46,562 nt of DNA from Mesaphorura yosii (GCA_009869945.1 WIXG01000499.1:1-46562), one strand, 5' to 3'. Shown: positions 1 to 12,355, numbered from the stretch's first letter. A program made the numbers and translations. The notes: generated by a model not told the origin, from the letters alone.

Positions 1-195
1 CGAGGACGAATTGGAGGACGAACTCGAAGATGAACTGGAGGACGAGCTCGAGGACGAGCTCGAGGACGAATTGGAGGACGAACTCGAAGATGAACTGGAG
101 GACGAGCTCGAGGACGAACTCGAAGATGAACTGGAGGACGAGCTCGAAGATGAACTCGAAGATGAACTGGAGGACGAGCTCGAAGATAAACTCGA
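1..195 (+). repeat. 12-bp coding tandem repeat encoding EDEL units
   Basis: A minisatellite of near-identical 12-bp units (gag-gac-gaa-ctc and synonymous variants) starts at the window edge. In the open frame it encodes about 16 consecutive Glu-Asp-Glu-Leu units. Synonymous variants (ctc/ctg/ttg, gac/gat) recur in a higher-order pattern, which suggests repeated segmental expansion within a coding exon. The left end is cut by the window. Confidence 0.9.
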
Positions 196-310
196 AGACG
201 CACAGGACCAGAAAACGGACGAGAATAAAGACGGTTGGTTCCAAATTATTGTAAAGATTTTTATCCGAAGGGATGGCGTAATCGATGAAGATGTGGAACT
301 GGAACTGTAA
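1..310 (+). CDS. Acidic EDEL-repeat protein segment (partial, 5' cut by window)
   Basis: The frame is open from the window edge to the stop at 308-310. About 60 residues of EDEL repeats are followed by a charged linker and the short tail DGWFQIIVKIFIRR...VELEL. No domain is recognised, and the EDEL is internal, so it is not an ER-retrieval signal. The frame may be the last exon of an acidic protein. Alternatively it may splice into the protease-like exon at 345: both lie in the same reading frame, and a phase-1 donor at 234 (gttggt, weak) would join Gly/Glu directly onto SGVPV. The first methionine seen (11) is inside the repeat, so it is not a reliable start. Confidence 0.45.
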   Translation, partial: EDELEDELEDELEDELEDELEDELEDELEDELEDELEDELEDELEDELEDELEDELEDELEDKLEDAQDQKTDENKDGWFQIIVKIFIRRDGVIDEDVELEL

Positions 311-344
311 TCTTAAATCGAAGGTTGTCATTTTTCCTTTTTAG

Positions 345-541
345 AATCGGGTGTGCCTGTATCGGGCATACATACTGGAAAATTGGGCAGAGACTGCGGC
401 AGCGAGTACGCCCCGAATGTACTGTTGGGCATCATGTCGTTTGGCAACTGTGACCACGGATTCGCACTGACAAGATTAACGGCACATCTAGACTTCATTA
501 CAAAGACGACTAAACTTACGAGCGACATACATCCAAAGTAG
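345..541 (+). CDS. Trypsin-like serine protease or protease homologue, terminal exon
   Basis: The pyrimidine-rich stretch tttttcctttttag supports an acceptor at 343-344. The exon then encodes ESGVPV, a likely degenerate form of the GDSGGP motif around the catalytic serine. It continues with the family's C-terminal strand and helix: a VLLGIMSFGNC segment, equivalent to the usual V-G-I-x-S-W-G-x-C, then LTRLTAHLDFI, equivalent to the usual TRV..YLDWI, and the stop at 539-541. The Ser is kept, but the Asp and first Gly of the motif are altered, so activity is doubtful. The domain's His and Asp residues lie outside the window. The neighbouring acidic repeat may or may not belong to the same gene. 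Confidence 0.6.
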
Positions 542-909
542 AGTTGAGGAGTTGAAAGATTTTGCTTGGAAGTAAGTAACAAGCTTGAGTTCAATTCGTA
601 ATGATCTATCAACTAACCGCAGGGCGTATACAATTGCTACATTTTTTGCTTATGATGAATAAAATTTGGACGTTATTTGATAAAATAAATTCTTGTACTT
701 ATGAACAAAGAATGTTGGAAGCTCATTCAATTATGCCTGTGCCAAGGAAAGGAAGTTCGAAATCGGATCAATAAAGGAATATACAGCCAGCCGTTCATAA
801 ACTCTGATTCTGTGTCTTCTTGGACTTGGCTATAATTTGACGTGCGACATGACGATATTGTTGTAGTTGAGAACTAATTAGTATTTAGTACTTCCTCCTG
901 CCTTTGACC
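542..909 (+). other. Intergenic: 3' flank of protease-like exon and 5' flank of MTMR9
   Basis: AATAAA signals at 658-663 and around 767 fit 3'-end formation for the upstream gene. The remainder is AT-rich. No TATA box or gene is evident before the MTMR9 start at 910. Confidence 0.6.
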
Positions 910-3456
910 ATGGAGTTTGCCGATTTTATCAAAGTGACTCGGGTTGATCGAGTTCTGCTTCGACGGTCCTTCTCTGAACCTCTGGAAGGCACTTTGTGCA
1001 TAACTGGACATCATTTGATCCTCTCTTCTAGACGAGATGATGCGCAAGAATTATTTGTAAGTAACTGTATAGTTCGCTGTTATATGCATGGGCTTGATCA
1101 AGTGGTTGTGAACATACTGCATTTTGATTCTGCAGCTTCTGCATCGAAATATTGACGTGGTCGAACGCAAGCCTGCAAGTTACGGTGGAGCTGCAGGTGG
1201 TGGGACAATCGTTTTAAAATGCAAAGATTTTGCTATCCTGAACTTCGATATCAATTCTGGAACCAACAACTTCAATGATGCGGCAGACTCAATTGAAGCC
1301 CTGTCAAATATCGGTGAGCTGTTTTTCATGACAAGATGCTTCGAATCCTCGAGATATTTGGTCTTCATTCTTATCTTGCTCTTGTCCATTTCAGACATTC
1401 CTTGCCTTCATTACCCATTCTTCTACAGTTCTATGAACCCAATCGTGGAGGATGGCTGGACTGCCTTCACGACAGAGTCGGAATTCTCTAAATTGTTGAT
1501 GTCGAGTGACGAGTGGAGGATCAGTTACGTTAATCGGAATTTTCAAGTAATTTTTCGAATAGTGTTCAAGCAAATGTTACTAAGCAAGTAAGTTGCTGAT
1601 TTGATCTCTCAAAATTTTAGGTATGCAATTCCTACCCAGAGTCAGTCATTGTCCCGAAAAGTGTTTCTGATGAAGCTATCACGATCGCTGCAACCTTCCG
1701 TCAAGGAGGGCGGTTCCCAGTGCTCTGCTACCACCATGAGGAATCGAATTCTGTGTTGCTGAGATCCGGACAGCCGCTGGTTGGTCCGAACAATAAACGG
1801 TGCAAGGAAGATGAGCGGCTCATAAATTCTGTTCTTGGACCCGGCAAAAGAGGGTACATTGTAGATACTCGAACTCAAACTCTCGCTCAGGCCGCGAAGG
1901 TAAAATGTCGTCATCCTTTTCAATGTTTGCAGTATCTTGATATCATGTAAGCATGGCATGAATTTACCTAATTTGCTGACTTGTGTTGTCTTCATCTTTC
2001 CATTTCCCTTATTTATCGTTTGGTTCTTCCTTATCAGGAAGACTACCGTCATCTCTTCCAATTCTCTGTCACTATTGTCACTCTGTTTTGTGATTGTAAT
2101 TGGCGTAATGACTTTTTGACTCTCACTTGTTACAAAAATCACAAGGGATCTAAAAGCCATGTTTTGGGTCTTTTTTCTTATCTGCTCACCGCATTTTGTG
2201 TCCTCTTACAAACTCTTACGCCAGACTGTATTGATTGATTGGCAGTCACGTGGCGGTGGCTTCGAACTCGAAATCCACTATCCTCAGTGGAGAAGAATTC
2301 ACAAACCCATCGAACGACATTCCAATCTACTCGAATCCCTCGCTAAATTAATGGATGGTAAGACCAAGTCGCAAATATCAGTAAAAAGATATATAATATG
2401 TTATGTAATCAGATAAAGCTCAAAATGATATTTCCACATTTTATTTTCAGCTTGCAACGATACAACTTGCAGCATGGACAAGTGGATGAGTCGTGTGGAA
2501 TCTTCAAATTGGCTGGCTCATGTTTGTGATACCCTCAACTGTGCGTGCCTCATCGCCCAATTTCTGGAATGTGTAAGTAGCGCACGACTCAGACGCATTG
2601 TACATATTACATTGGAGCTTGACTGACCTGCAGTCTATTTTTTTAAATCCAGGAAAAATCTTCCGTTCTGGTGCATGGATCGGATGGCACTGACACCACT
2701 CTCGCAGTGACTTCTCTGACTCAAATCGTATTGAACCCCGACTGCAGGACCATTCGTGGGTTCGAGGCATTGATTGAACGTGAGTGGATCCAAGGAGGCT
2801 ACCCATTCGGGTCCCGGCATGCCCATTCGTGCTACGCACACTCAGCGTCGTCCATCAAGAACCCGAAGAAGAAGTACGCACCAACATTCATTCTGTTTAT
2901 GGACAGCGTCTGGCAGCTCCTGAACCAGTGGCCGTGCTCCTTCGAGTTCACTGAACTGTTCCTCATCACACTCATCCAGCACTCATACGCGTCGCAGTTT
3001 GGCACGTTTCTCTGTGATACAGTCGCCGAACGCATGTCGCTTGGACTGATGGAGAAGACAATCAGTTTGTGGTCGTACATCAACCGACCCGACGTCATTC
3101 ACACGTTCATGAATCCTGTTTACGAACCAAATCTGAAAATAATCTGGCCATCCGTGGCTCCAGCCAGCCTCACTCTCTGGTCCGGCCTTTACCTGCAGTG
3201 GGTCGTGGATCAGAGTTCGACGCAAATTACGTGGACCGCGATTGGGGAAATGAAGGAGAAAGAAAAGGAGCTAAAGCGACAGGCAATTCGACTTCGAAAG
3301 CAGCTCCTGGACCTCGAGAAATTCGTGCAACTCAAAGCCAAAAGCGATAGAGAATCGAAAGATAAAGATGACAACACGACGGAGCCTGAAGTTGACGGCA
3401 CATCGGCGCCACCTGAATCGGAGGGTGGCCCTCCTGCTACCAAATCGCCTGAGTAA
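910..3456 (+). CDS. MTMR9: Myotubularin-related protein 9 (catalytically inactive)
   Basis: Seven exons: 910-1056, 1136-1313, 1395-1546, 1621-1899, 2246-2357, 2451-2572 and 2653-3456. They splice in phase to a protein of about 597 aa, against roughly 550 in vertebrate MTMR9. The N-terminus (MEFADFIKVTRVD..., EGTLCITGHHLILSSR) is the PH-GRAM domain. The myotubularin phosphatase-like domain follows, with GGRFPVL, RSGQPL and RGYIVDTR blocks. Where active myotubularins carry Cys-x5-Arg, this protein has HGSDGTDTT (about residues 338-346), with neither Cys nor Arg, so it is a pseudophosphatase as in known MTMR9. Residues ~528-560 form a charged coiled coil. In the family, MTMR9 binds and stimulates MTMR6/7/8, which act on PI3P and PI(3,5)P2 at endosomal membranes. 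The ATG at 910 matches the family start exactly. Confidence 0.95.
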
Positions 3457-3607
3457 AATCCGAAATACTCGAGACTCGACTCGCCTCCTTCCTTGCCAAA
3501 TATTCCATGTTCATTTAGCGATTACGATTCATCTGTGTTTTCGGTACTTTTTCAATTATCGCATGCCATGATACTCGATTTATGGCCTTATTCATAGCCT
3601 ACCATGA

Positions 3608-3613
3608 AATAAA
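3608..3613 (+). terminator. Poly(A) signal for MTMR9
   Basis: AATAAA lies about 150 bp after the MTMR9 stop codon, giving a short 3' UTR. Confidence 0.65.
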
Positions 3614-6600
3614 TTTATTCTAGCCTGAAATTACTCAAATAGCCCGCCCAATTGTTCAACTCGCCTTCGTCAAGAGAGATTCGAATGATTCACACGGATG
3701 AATTAAATGCGTGAATAATGTGGATTCATTATGACACATCAGAATTCGCCATTCGCCTTCACGTTTGCGTGCATTAACCTGAGATGAGACCCACAGTACA
3801 AAGCACACCTTACTTTGAAAGAGACTACAAAGACTCAACTCCAAGCAGGTACATCAAAATAGAAGGATTACGAATCTCAATTTAATTCGAATCATAATGG
3901 ACACGTCTCCTCTCGCCGGACGATACACGGCGGGTGACATCATCAGCAAACCTCAAATTGCTCAGCCATGACCGTACTCGTGGTTGTAGCTTTGACTTTG
4001 ACTGTAACCACCTTAAGTGTAATGTAATTAGTTAATCACAATCCGCGTGTAAGCGTAGTAGAGCACAGTGACCAGTGCCAAGAATGAAGGTCAGCCACAA
4101 CGCTGAGTCAAGCGCCTATGCCTGCTCCGCGACAGGCCAAGGCTACGTGGCATTTTTTGCGACGTGGCTCCGAGCTCTATAATTAGAGAATAACTTTAAC
4201 TACGATTAAACTCCCACGCCCTCTGCGACTCTGCGCCTGCGCTTAGGCAGTGTTATTTTACATTACGTTTAGTCAACGAAGGGAGAGATTAATCATGCGT
4301 AGATCCTTTGCCATCGCGCCATTGTCGTGTTCCTTTGCTTATTGCTTTTGCTGTGTTTTGGGTTTTTGTCTTTGACGTCGCGTCGAGTTAGTCAGCAGTA
4401 ACAATGTGCCAATGCCCAATGCCCCACGCAGTCAACGCAGCCCGTGTTACCGTGCGTGAACACGAACGGCAAACTCGTGGATTAAATGCTATAAAACTAC
4501 AATGCGAGAGTAATTAATATTGATCAAGCAGGAGAAGAGAAGTCTCCCCTCTTCAAATGCCGAAGCCGAATTCGGGCATTTGTTTTACAGCAACAAACGC
4601 ATAAACGCACGAGCGGCCGGTCAGGCATAAAAACTTTGATTAAAACGCGGACAACCCAAAACAAGGCAGACAAGAAGGGTTCGATTTCGAGTCGAATTTA
4701 GCATTGAATTGAATCGTGAATTCTTGAATCAAGCCTAAATCTTCCATTGAATTTAGCATCTAAAGGCGCTGCACAGGCACTGCTCTGGATTTATACGCAT
4801 TTAAGAAGACTCTAAATATAACAGCAGTAGCGCAGCGTGGTAAACAACAAGACAAAGCCCATCATGGCCAGGACAGGCCAGAATGCTCGCAGCTAATTTA
4901 CAACAATAAAGCCAAGGCAAGGCATTTATTGCTGCAGCAGGCAAGAAAGGCAAGGTACGAGAAGCGTAGCAACAAAAAATGTGAACCCCTCAAACCACAT
5001 TTATTTTACACTGACTGCTACAATAATAATAATAGTATTACAATGTAGTCGCATTGATTGTACTCCGAACTGCGTTAAGAATTTACCAACTTTAAGTTCT
5101 TTGTTTGCGTGTCCTTCAATTTGTCCGTCTACCCTTACTGGCTTTGGCTCTTTCACGCTACCTACAATCTTCAGGCAAGAAGCAGACGCTGAACTCATTG
5201 AACTCTTTACGCGTAGGCTTGGGTCCCTTTAATTGTAGTTGCTCGGTCGTCTCGTCCTCGTCAATTCAAATCCCTGAAAACATCTGCCACTCATTTCCCG
5301 TGTCAGTGCCTGGCCATATTAACGTTAACGCTTGCATTGCATGTGAGTTGGGCATCAACAATAAACCGCCATGACGAAGGCAGGCAGGTAGTCCTTAAAT
5401 GAGTAAAACGTAAATGCGAATGCTTAAAATGCCAGTGCCTGCCTGCCAAATGCAGTTTTGTTAAGTGTTGTGAATCTGAAACCCAGCCAGCGGCTGCCGT
5501 AGCCGTAGTCGTGACCAAGCTAAACACAAACCGCGGCAGATCGAACATGAAGAAAGGCAGCGGTGGCAGCAGGGAAAATTACCACGCGTAGAATTTATAT
5601 AGAATCAATGCACGTTATACACGCGTTAGCTGTTACTGTAGTTAGAGTTGCTGCATGGCCCGAATTGGCTCTACACATTCACGATCACGGCGCGTGGAAT
5701 CTCTGAAGTCTGAAACTCTGAAATCCGAATCTCGAACCCGAATCTCCATCATTCTATTCTATTTCTCTTTTTTGGGCTTGGCTCGTACATCGTGGCAGGA
5801 AGAGCCAGCTCTCAAACCAAGCATTGACTGCATTCAATACAAACACACACCCCAGGCAGGAGCAAATAAGGCGAAGATCCCCAGTTAAAATTAGTCACCG
5901 TCATCATTCGCGTACAACGTTCGCGTTCCGCATCCGAACCCACATCTGTAAATCTTGCTCATCTTCGCAGCGCATTGAGAGCCGAGTCATTAGATTAATT
6001 TTTCTGGCTGCGATCCAAATTCTTAATAAGAAAACGAATGCGAGTATTGGGCACGATTGCACGATTTGAGTCAAGTGCTTTATACTTTAATGATGCCAGC
6101 CCAGTACGCGTAAAGGTTCGCCTAAGATAAAGATGAGTTGAGTCTCACTTTCCCCGAGCGAGGCAGCATCCTCATCTTTAACTACGGTCGTCCTTAAACA
6201 AACCGAATCCTCTCCAGCCAGCCAGTCCAGATAGCTGGGTGTGCAGTTTTCAGTACGATTCCACTTCGATTCAACTCCCCCTAGCAATGCATTGCATTAG
6301 TATAAATGTATATCAATATTATTATAACACTGTTAACTACTGCGGCTGCTGCTGGCTACACTGATCATCATCTCACTTGCTCTTCTCTGTCCTGTGCCTG
6401 TCCCGCACACCGCACTGTGCTGCTCTCGTTTGCTCTTCGTAGCTTCCCCGTGCGCGTAAGCGTACTTTCTCTCTCGTTGAGCTCGACTGAGCCTGTCCAG
6501 ACTGGAAGCCAAGACAAACGAGAGACCGACGAATTTTAACGTACGACTGTGAGTAAACTGTAGTTAATTGACACACTACAAAAAATGTGGATTCCAAGGC

Positions 6601-7152
6601 CAGCCCTGCCTCCTGTCTCTCGCTTTCGCGTTCCGTTTCAAAATAACATCTTCCCCTTTCACGAGGCGATGACTCGAGGTTGCCTCGGTCTCGATGCTCT
6701 CAATTTATTGAATTTAATGCTCGTGTCAATGCTAAATGCAATGAATGGAGGCTACGTTATGCGTTTGCTTATTTCGGATCGGATGGACTGCCTGCAAATT
6801 GTATTATTAGTACGCTAATTGCTCGCATTCACATTGGCGGTACGTAAGCAATCAAACGCGAACGAAAAGGATTTAGATCTCATCTTCATCCGCATCCTCA
6901 TCAACGCATCTTTCGCATCTCGCCTGTTTGTGTCTCCGCTCTGTGCTTTATTTGTGGAGATTGGCACTGGGTTCGGGAGATTCGCCTTCGATTCGATCCC
7001 CAGTTTATAATTACTTATTACCATTACTATTACTGATGCTGCTTCTTCAATGCTGGCTGGCTGGCACGCTGGCAGGCAGGCGGGCTTGCAAGCGGGCAGG
7101 CAGGCTCGGTTCGCTGCTACGCTAATGCTAGTTGCTCTTTGTCATCAACCAT

Positions 7153-7214
7153 GCTAAAGCTAAAGCTAAAGCAGAGTAAAGTAAAGTAAAGTAAAGTAAA
7201 GTAAAGTAAAGTAA
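7153..7214 (+). repeat. CTAAAG / GTAAA microsatellite
   Basis: Three CTAAAG-like units run directly into about eight GTAAA units. A GAGA-rich tract follows at once. Confidence 0.85.
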
Positions 7215-7216
7215 AA

Positions 7217-7248
7217 GTGTGAGAGCGAGAGCGAGAGGGAGAGATCTC
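7217..7248 (+). promoter_or_regulatory. GAGA-rich tract, candidate GAGA-factor binding cluster
   Basis: A run of gagagcgagagcgagaggga type sequence contains several GAGAG cores. In arthropods, GAGA-factor proteins bind such clusters near promoters and Polycomb response elements. Its place in a long gene-poor region upstream of a putative DNA-binding protein fits, but function is inferred only from the motif. Confidence 0.35.
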
Positions 7249-9823
7249 TGCTGGCTGGCTGCTCCGCCGTGTCCGTGTGTCGTCATCATCATTGATTTTG
7301 GATTTAATAATACATTACATTAAAACATTTGTATACGTTACGAAACCATGCCATGAAAAGCGAGAGACGACGACAGCCAATTCGGATTCGGATTGAGCCC
7401 AGATTCACGACTCACGACCACACTTAATTCGTTACTGAGTCGCGTTGTTGCAAAGCTGCAATTACAAAGAGAGATTAATCATAAAGCAAAAACACAAAGA
7501 TTTCGTACTCAAATGTTTAATGCGAATTGCGAATTAATTTAGCAGTGAATCAGTGCAATTTCTCAGTTGTGAAAAAGTTGTGCTTGTGAATTGTTGCTTT
7601 TGCTTTGGAGGTTGTGAGCTCAACGTCACTCCAAAATCACATCAGATCATTAAGGATTTCATCCAATCAAGTTTTGCATTGGAAACCGCAAATCGGGATA
7701 ATTAAATTATTCAGTGTTCTAATTAAGCACTCGAGATTCAATTCAGGAGCTGGCCCGTCAATTGTCAATGTCAATGTGAGCTGCTGCTGGCTGATGTGTT
7801 GATTTGATTCAGGTATGTAAATTGAACGTAAACAGAAGATCAGGATTGTTCTCTCGTGTCTCGTGATCTCGAGAGGTGCATTGCAATATTCGCACTCGCA
7901 ATTCGCAATGGCAATGTGCACATGGTCGTTGTTGACTGTTGACATTTGCGAGACGAGTTCAGACAAACGACTGTCGTGCTTGTACGATGTGCTGGTTGGG
8001 CCTCCTCTTTGTCAATCCAAATCCACTCCAGGAGGGTCCTCTCTCCTCGCCTTTATGCAGGCACTTCGCATTTTGGCATTTTGGGGCATATTGGAGCTTA
8101 AAAACGCGTAATTTCGCAATGCGTGCATGCTGTAGTGAGCTTGAAGCTAATTACCATCGCATTTTCCCGTGGGGCTTGGAATTTCATTAATTAACCAGCA
8201 TCATCGCCGCATTACGTATAAACGCCGTCCGTTTGGTGCGAGGGCATTGACAACGGACGTTAATTATTGATTTTTAGTTGCGGCATGCAGCCTGCTGCAT
8301 GGCTTGGCTTGGCAAATGGCGTTGTTTTGAGCTTTACTTAATGTCCATGTTAAAGTTAGTTAAGAAAACCAGCTGCAGAGTACGAACTGCAATATAGCTT
8401 TAGTACAAACTACAAAGTAAAGTCGTGCTTTCTGCAGCTAAGCACTAAGCTAAGCTGCTGCTAGAGAAGGGGAGCCGAGTTACAATCAATAAACATCATC
8501 ACTGCTTACTTCCATCGTGAACATAACAAAGAAGGCAAAAAACTCCACACAAAGACCGCAGCCAGACGACAAATGGTTAACGTAACGTAGCCAGCCTAGC
8601 CGTGGTACTGCGAGTACATCGTGATCATGTATTAGTGTAATAACATAATGCTAAGCGGCTGCAAGCAAAAGTCAGACTCAAGTTAAATGTAATTAACACA
8701 AAGAAGCCACGCTTGCCTCGAAGCGCCAAAGGTAAAGTGAAGTATAAAGTTAACGCACTCGCAGTCGACTTGACCACGTTCTTGTCTAACCACGCATTTA
8801 GAAATTGCTCGTAGTTGTAGCGCATACGTTTAATTTAATTACTGTGCAAGTATTTACCAGTGAATTTCTTACGATTAACTAGCGTGTAGTGAATTTAGTG
8901 AGCGGGGGCTAGCTGAGGACAGATTTTTTAAGAAGAACTACATTAATTTGGGTGAGTTTAGTTGGTACTGGAGTTATTTAACGAACCGCTTGTTAAATTC
9001 GGTAATTGGCTTGACATGGCTAATAACTTATTGCGTTATTGGGCTTCTTAGCTTTTAGCTTAGCTTTATTCCTGGCACTGGTTGTTTGTCAGTGAGCGGA
9101 GTTTGTCTGGTATGTTCTTGCTTTTGGTCGTGTGTATTTACTTCAGTTCCTATTTGCCTAATTAATAGTTTAATGTAGTTAGTAATTAAGCCTAAGTCGG
9201 GCATTTACTTGCTTCGCTTTGTAAGTAACTAGGTGCTGCTGGTGCTGCTGGTGCTGTTGAGCTTCAGAAGACTGTTGGCTGGAGTTTAGGAGAGAAATCT
9301 TTGACATGTGCCCTGCTGGCAATTCCCGCCACAACTTGGCGCTTTGTCCCACCGACTGATAACAGAATTCCCAGGATCCTCTGCTCTGATCAATAAATCT
9401 GCGACGTCGGAACAATGTTTAATTGTTGTACTCATTCTTTGTGCTTATTTTCGTTCTCACCTTTCCAGGAATATTTATGCAGTGTACTTGTCGTCACTGA
9501 ATGTTGTGTATCACCGTCACCACTCACCATTGATCGTCGTCGAATGGTTGAACTCGATCGAATGGTCACAAATTACGATAAGGTCAAGATCTTACGGCAC
9601 CGCACTGTATCAATCAGTATTTCCCAGCTACTACCGCACTTTTAATTATTGAATGAGTGATTGTTGTACATATTTATTGGCAAAGACTGACTGATACGCT
9701 TTTCCGCTCTGCTCCGGGCTGCATTGTGCAAAATGTATGTTATCACTTCTTACACTGTTATTTTTCTTTCCTCTGGTTGCAGCAGATCCTTTGAACTAAC
9801 GTCAATGATTTATCTGTTCGTAG

Positions 9824-12355
9824 GCCCTTTCTCCCGGACGGTCGTAACAGTAGCGCTGGCGGTACCTCAAACGGTGGATCCTCAAAATCAGGCCAACTCC
9901 AGCAGATAAGCCTTGCTGATCTCAAGCAACAAGTTGGCCTCACCAGCATTGGCGGTGGAGGCAACAGCAGCACACTGCGGGCACAACAGAACAGCAGCAC
10001 ATCGTCGTCAGGAGGCGGCAATAACGCGTCAGCGATCAACATTCAGAAGATTATCCAACGCGAGGCTGCGGCAGCAGCAGCCAACCTCAACAATAACTTC
10101 CGCAATTCGAATGAGGTTGCTGCAGCTGCCGCCGCAGCTCAACGGAAACGACGTCTCCAAATGCAGAAGATGATGCAGAATGGAGGTGGTGGCGGAATGG
10201 CCACAATTTCCTTTGCGTCGAGCAACAGCCACGGCAGGTCTCACGGAGGCAGTTCGAGTCATAACAGCAGTTCTCAGGCGGATCGGTCCGATCGCAGCGG
10301 GTCGGGCTCCTCTGCAGCAGCCCTCCACAATCCCAACGACCCGATGTTTGTCTCAAATCGCCGAGCACGCTCCAATAATTTCACGCTGAAAGAAACCTTT
10401 GACCTGCTCAAGGTGTGGGCTTCGCCCGAAATGCAATGGCAAATGAAGCACAATTTCCGCAACTTCCGAGTGTGGGAAGCGATTTCTTACCAGATGGGAC
10501 AAATGAGCCATGACCGAACGGCGATTCAATGCAAAAACAGGATCCAGAATCTGACTTCCATCTTTTACCGCATCAAAAAGTCCAAGCAAGATTACCGCAC
10601 TTTCAATTTCCCGTATTACAAGTTGATTGGAGATGTACTGGACGGGAAGAAGGCTGGAGTGAGTCTCGGAGCAAGTTTTGCAAGCTCAGCGCACGCGTTC
10701 GGGATTCCGCACCCCAACGATCCGTTCCTCAGCGCCTCGACCGTGGCTGGAAGTGGCGGTGGAAGCTCAGGGAGAAATAGTGAAAGTCCAAACAGTTCAC
10801 ATGGCTTTGCGCAGCATCTGGCGCTTGTCGAGGAGTATCAGCACTTGATCAACGGACAACCAGACAATTTGTATGGCGGGTCCAACGGAACAAATGGTAC
10901 GAGCGGTGTGGGGGCAGGAATTGGAGGAAGCGGGCGGCCGAGCTCAAACAACAGCAACTCAGGACACAACGTCCTCTCTCCCGAAATCAGTTTGAGCGAA
11001 GGCGACTCTCCGATTCGGGTCGATACTGCAACACCGCCGGTTGGGAAGAGCGCGGGTGGAGGCAATAAACATGGTAAGTTAAAGCTTGTTAGTTAAACCA
11101 GTCAATCGCATTTTAGTCACATTTCATTTCATTTTCGTTATTTTGCTTGCAGCATCAAGAAATGGTCCATCGGGTAAGCATTATGGCGATGGAGATCTGC
11201 CTACCTCAATACTGAAGATAGAGCACGATGACAGTATGAACGTGACCTTGGAGGACAACGGGGACTTGGAAGATGACGAGCAAAACTATGACATGGACGA
11301 GTCGATGGGCATAGGAGAGGATGACGAAATTCAAGAGTAAGTACATCATTCATTGCGTTTGCAGCGACAATCCACAAACGCTCAGCTTTCGAGAATAATT
11401 TAACCTGCAACCTTTGTGATTCTTTAGTAACATGTTGGACAATAGTTCTGCCGGCGCCAGAAGCAAACGCTCTTTCTCAGCTTCATTCGGCGCTCACGCC
11501 GGAGCCCTTGGAAGCAGTGCGCTAGGAGCCATGAAGGGTTTCCCGATTAAGCGACCACGTGGAGTCTCAAACACATCCAGCAGTGGATTGGGCGGCTTCT
11601 CAGGGGCGCAGCACCCGCGACTTTCCACGATGCTGAATGGCGGATCCGCTGTCAGCGACGACCCCATCGTGCAGTACTTGTCTGAAATGGTGGAGATTGA
11701 GCGCCAGTGGCTCGACATGGAGCGGGAACGAGCAGACAACGAACGCTCCATGATGATGTACATGATGCAGATCCTCCAGGCACTAGTTTGTCCCGCCGAT
11801 CAGGAAGACGAAGCAGAAGCTGAAGGTAAGTCATCATCGAAGGCTTCGAATTCCAAGCAAATTCGGCAAATTTTGAAGTAAGTAAGACTGGGTTAAATAT
11901 TTTGTCCTTTAGCCGGGGAAGAAGGCGCCGGTGAGGAGGAACAGGACGGTCAATCTCAATCCGATCTCTTGGACCAGCAGACGACGATGGACGAGAACTC
12001 TGACGATCCCGATGCTGAGCCAAGCGCCAGTGCAAGTCCAGTCGCACCCGGCAGCAGTCATCAGAAAGGAGGTGAATCCGACGAGGCAGCACAGCTCCGA
12101 CAAATGCTCAGGGACAACGGTGCGGGTGACGAAGGTGACGGCGATGGGGACGGAGACGGCAATGATGACGGCGAGGGACTGGATGAGGACGACGACCAGA
12201 TGGAAGAAGGCGAAGAGGAAGGCCAACAGCAGCAAATGATGAAGAAAGGTTCGATTGAGATTACCACAACCACCGCCAGCAGTACACGGAGCCACGGGCA
12301 GATGAGCAGGCCTCCGACGCTGCCTCCCTGCGTCACGATCACAAAAACCAACTAA
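9824..12355 (+). CDS. Myb/SANT-like (trihelix) domain nuclear protein, putative transcription factor (5' end incomplete)
   Basis: Coding exons: 9824-11073, 11153-11336, 11428-11825 and 11913-12355, joined in phases 1, 2 and 1. An alternative, stronger acceptor lies at 9782. The frame is open from about 9825 without a Met until 10161, so either an upstream exon supplies the start or translation begins at 10161 (MQKMMQNGGGGG). Order of features: a low-complexity Gln/Asn/Ala/Gly/Ser N-terminus with a basic QRKRRLQ stretch; a compact SANT/trihelix-like fold (FTLKETFDLLKVW ... FRNFRVWEAIS ... CKNRIQNL, coded about 10380-10650); a Gly/Ser/Asn linker; acidic segments; a basic IKRPRG patch; a helical Met-rich stretch (VEIERQWLDMERERADNERS); and a very acidic Asp/Gly tail. 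I do not recognise the orthologue. The domain predicts nuclear DNA binding, and the acidic regions could act in regulation. Confidence 0.75.

Larger units (their letters stand above)
3614..9823. other. ~6 kb without a recognisable gene; probable 5' regulatory/UTR DNA of the SANT-domain gene
   Basis: There is no long open frame with family-like sequence on either strand. Visible content: GAGA-rich tracts (about 6470-6480 and 7219-7248), GTAAA/CTAAAG microsatellites (7153-7214), Gly/Cys-skewed simple sequence around 7056-7115, and many TAATTA-type AT-rich motifs. Two strong donor-like sites, cag|gtatgt at 7813 and g|gtgagt at 8952, could end untranslated first exons that splice to 9783 or 9824. 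The size, composition and position suggest the regulatory domain of a developmental regulator. That is inference. Confidence 0.4.

Noticed and set aside
1..195. EDEL as an ER-retention signal
   Set aside because: The motif is internal and repeated, while ER retrieval requires a C-terminal tetrapeptide; the protein ends VELEL.
904..909. Upstream in-frame TTG as MTMR9 start
   Set aside because: The ATG at 910 matches the family N-terminus exactly, and TTG starts are not expected in animals.
7605..7812. Small open frame ending near a strong donor at 7813
   Set aside because: Composition is not protein-like; the donor is more plausibly the end of an untranslated exon.
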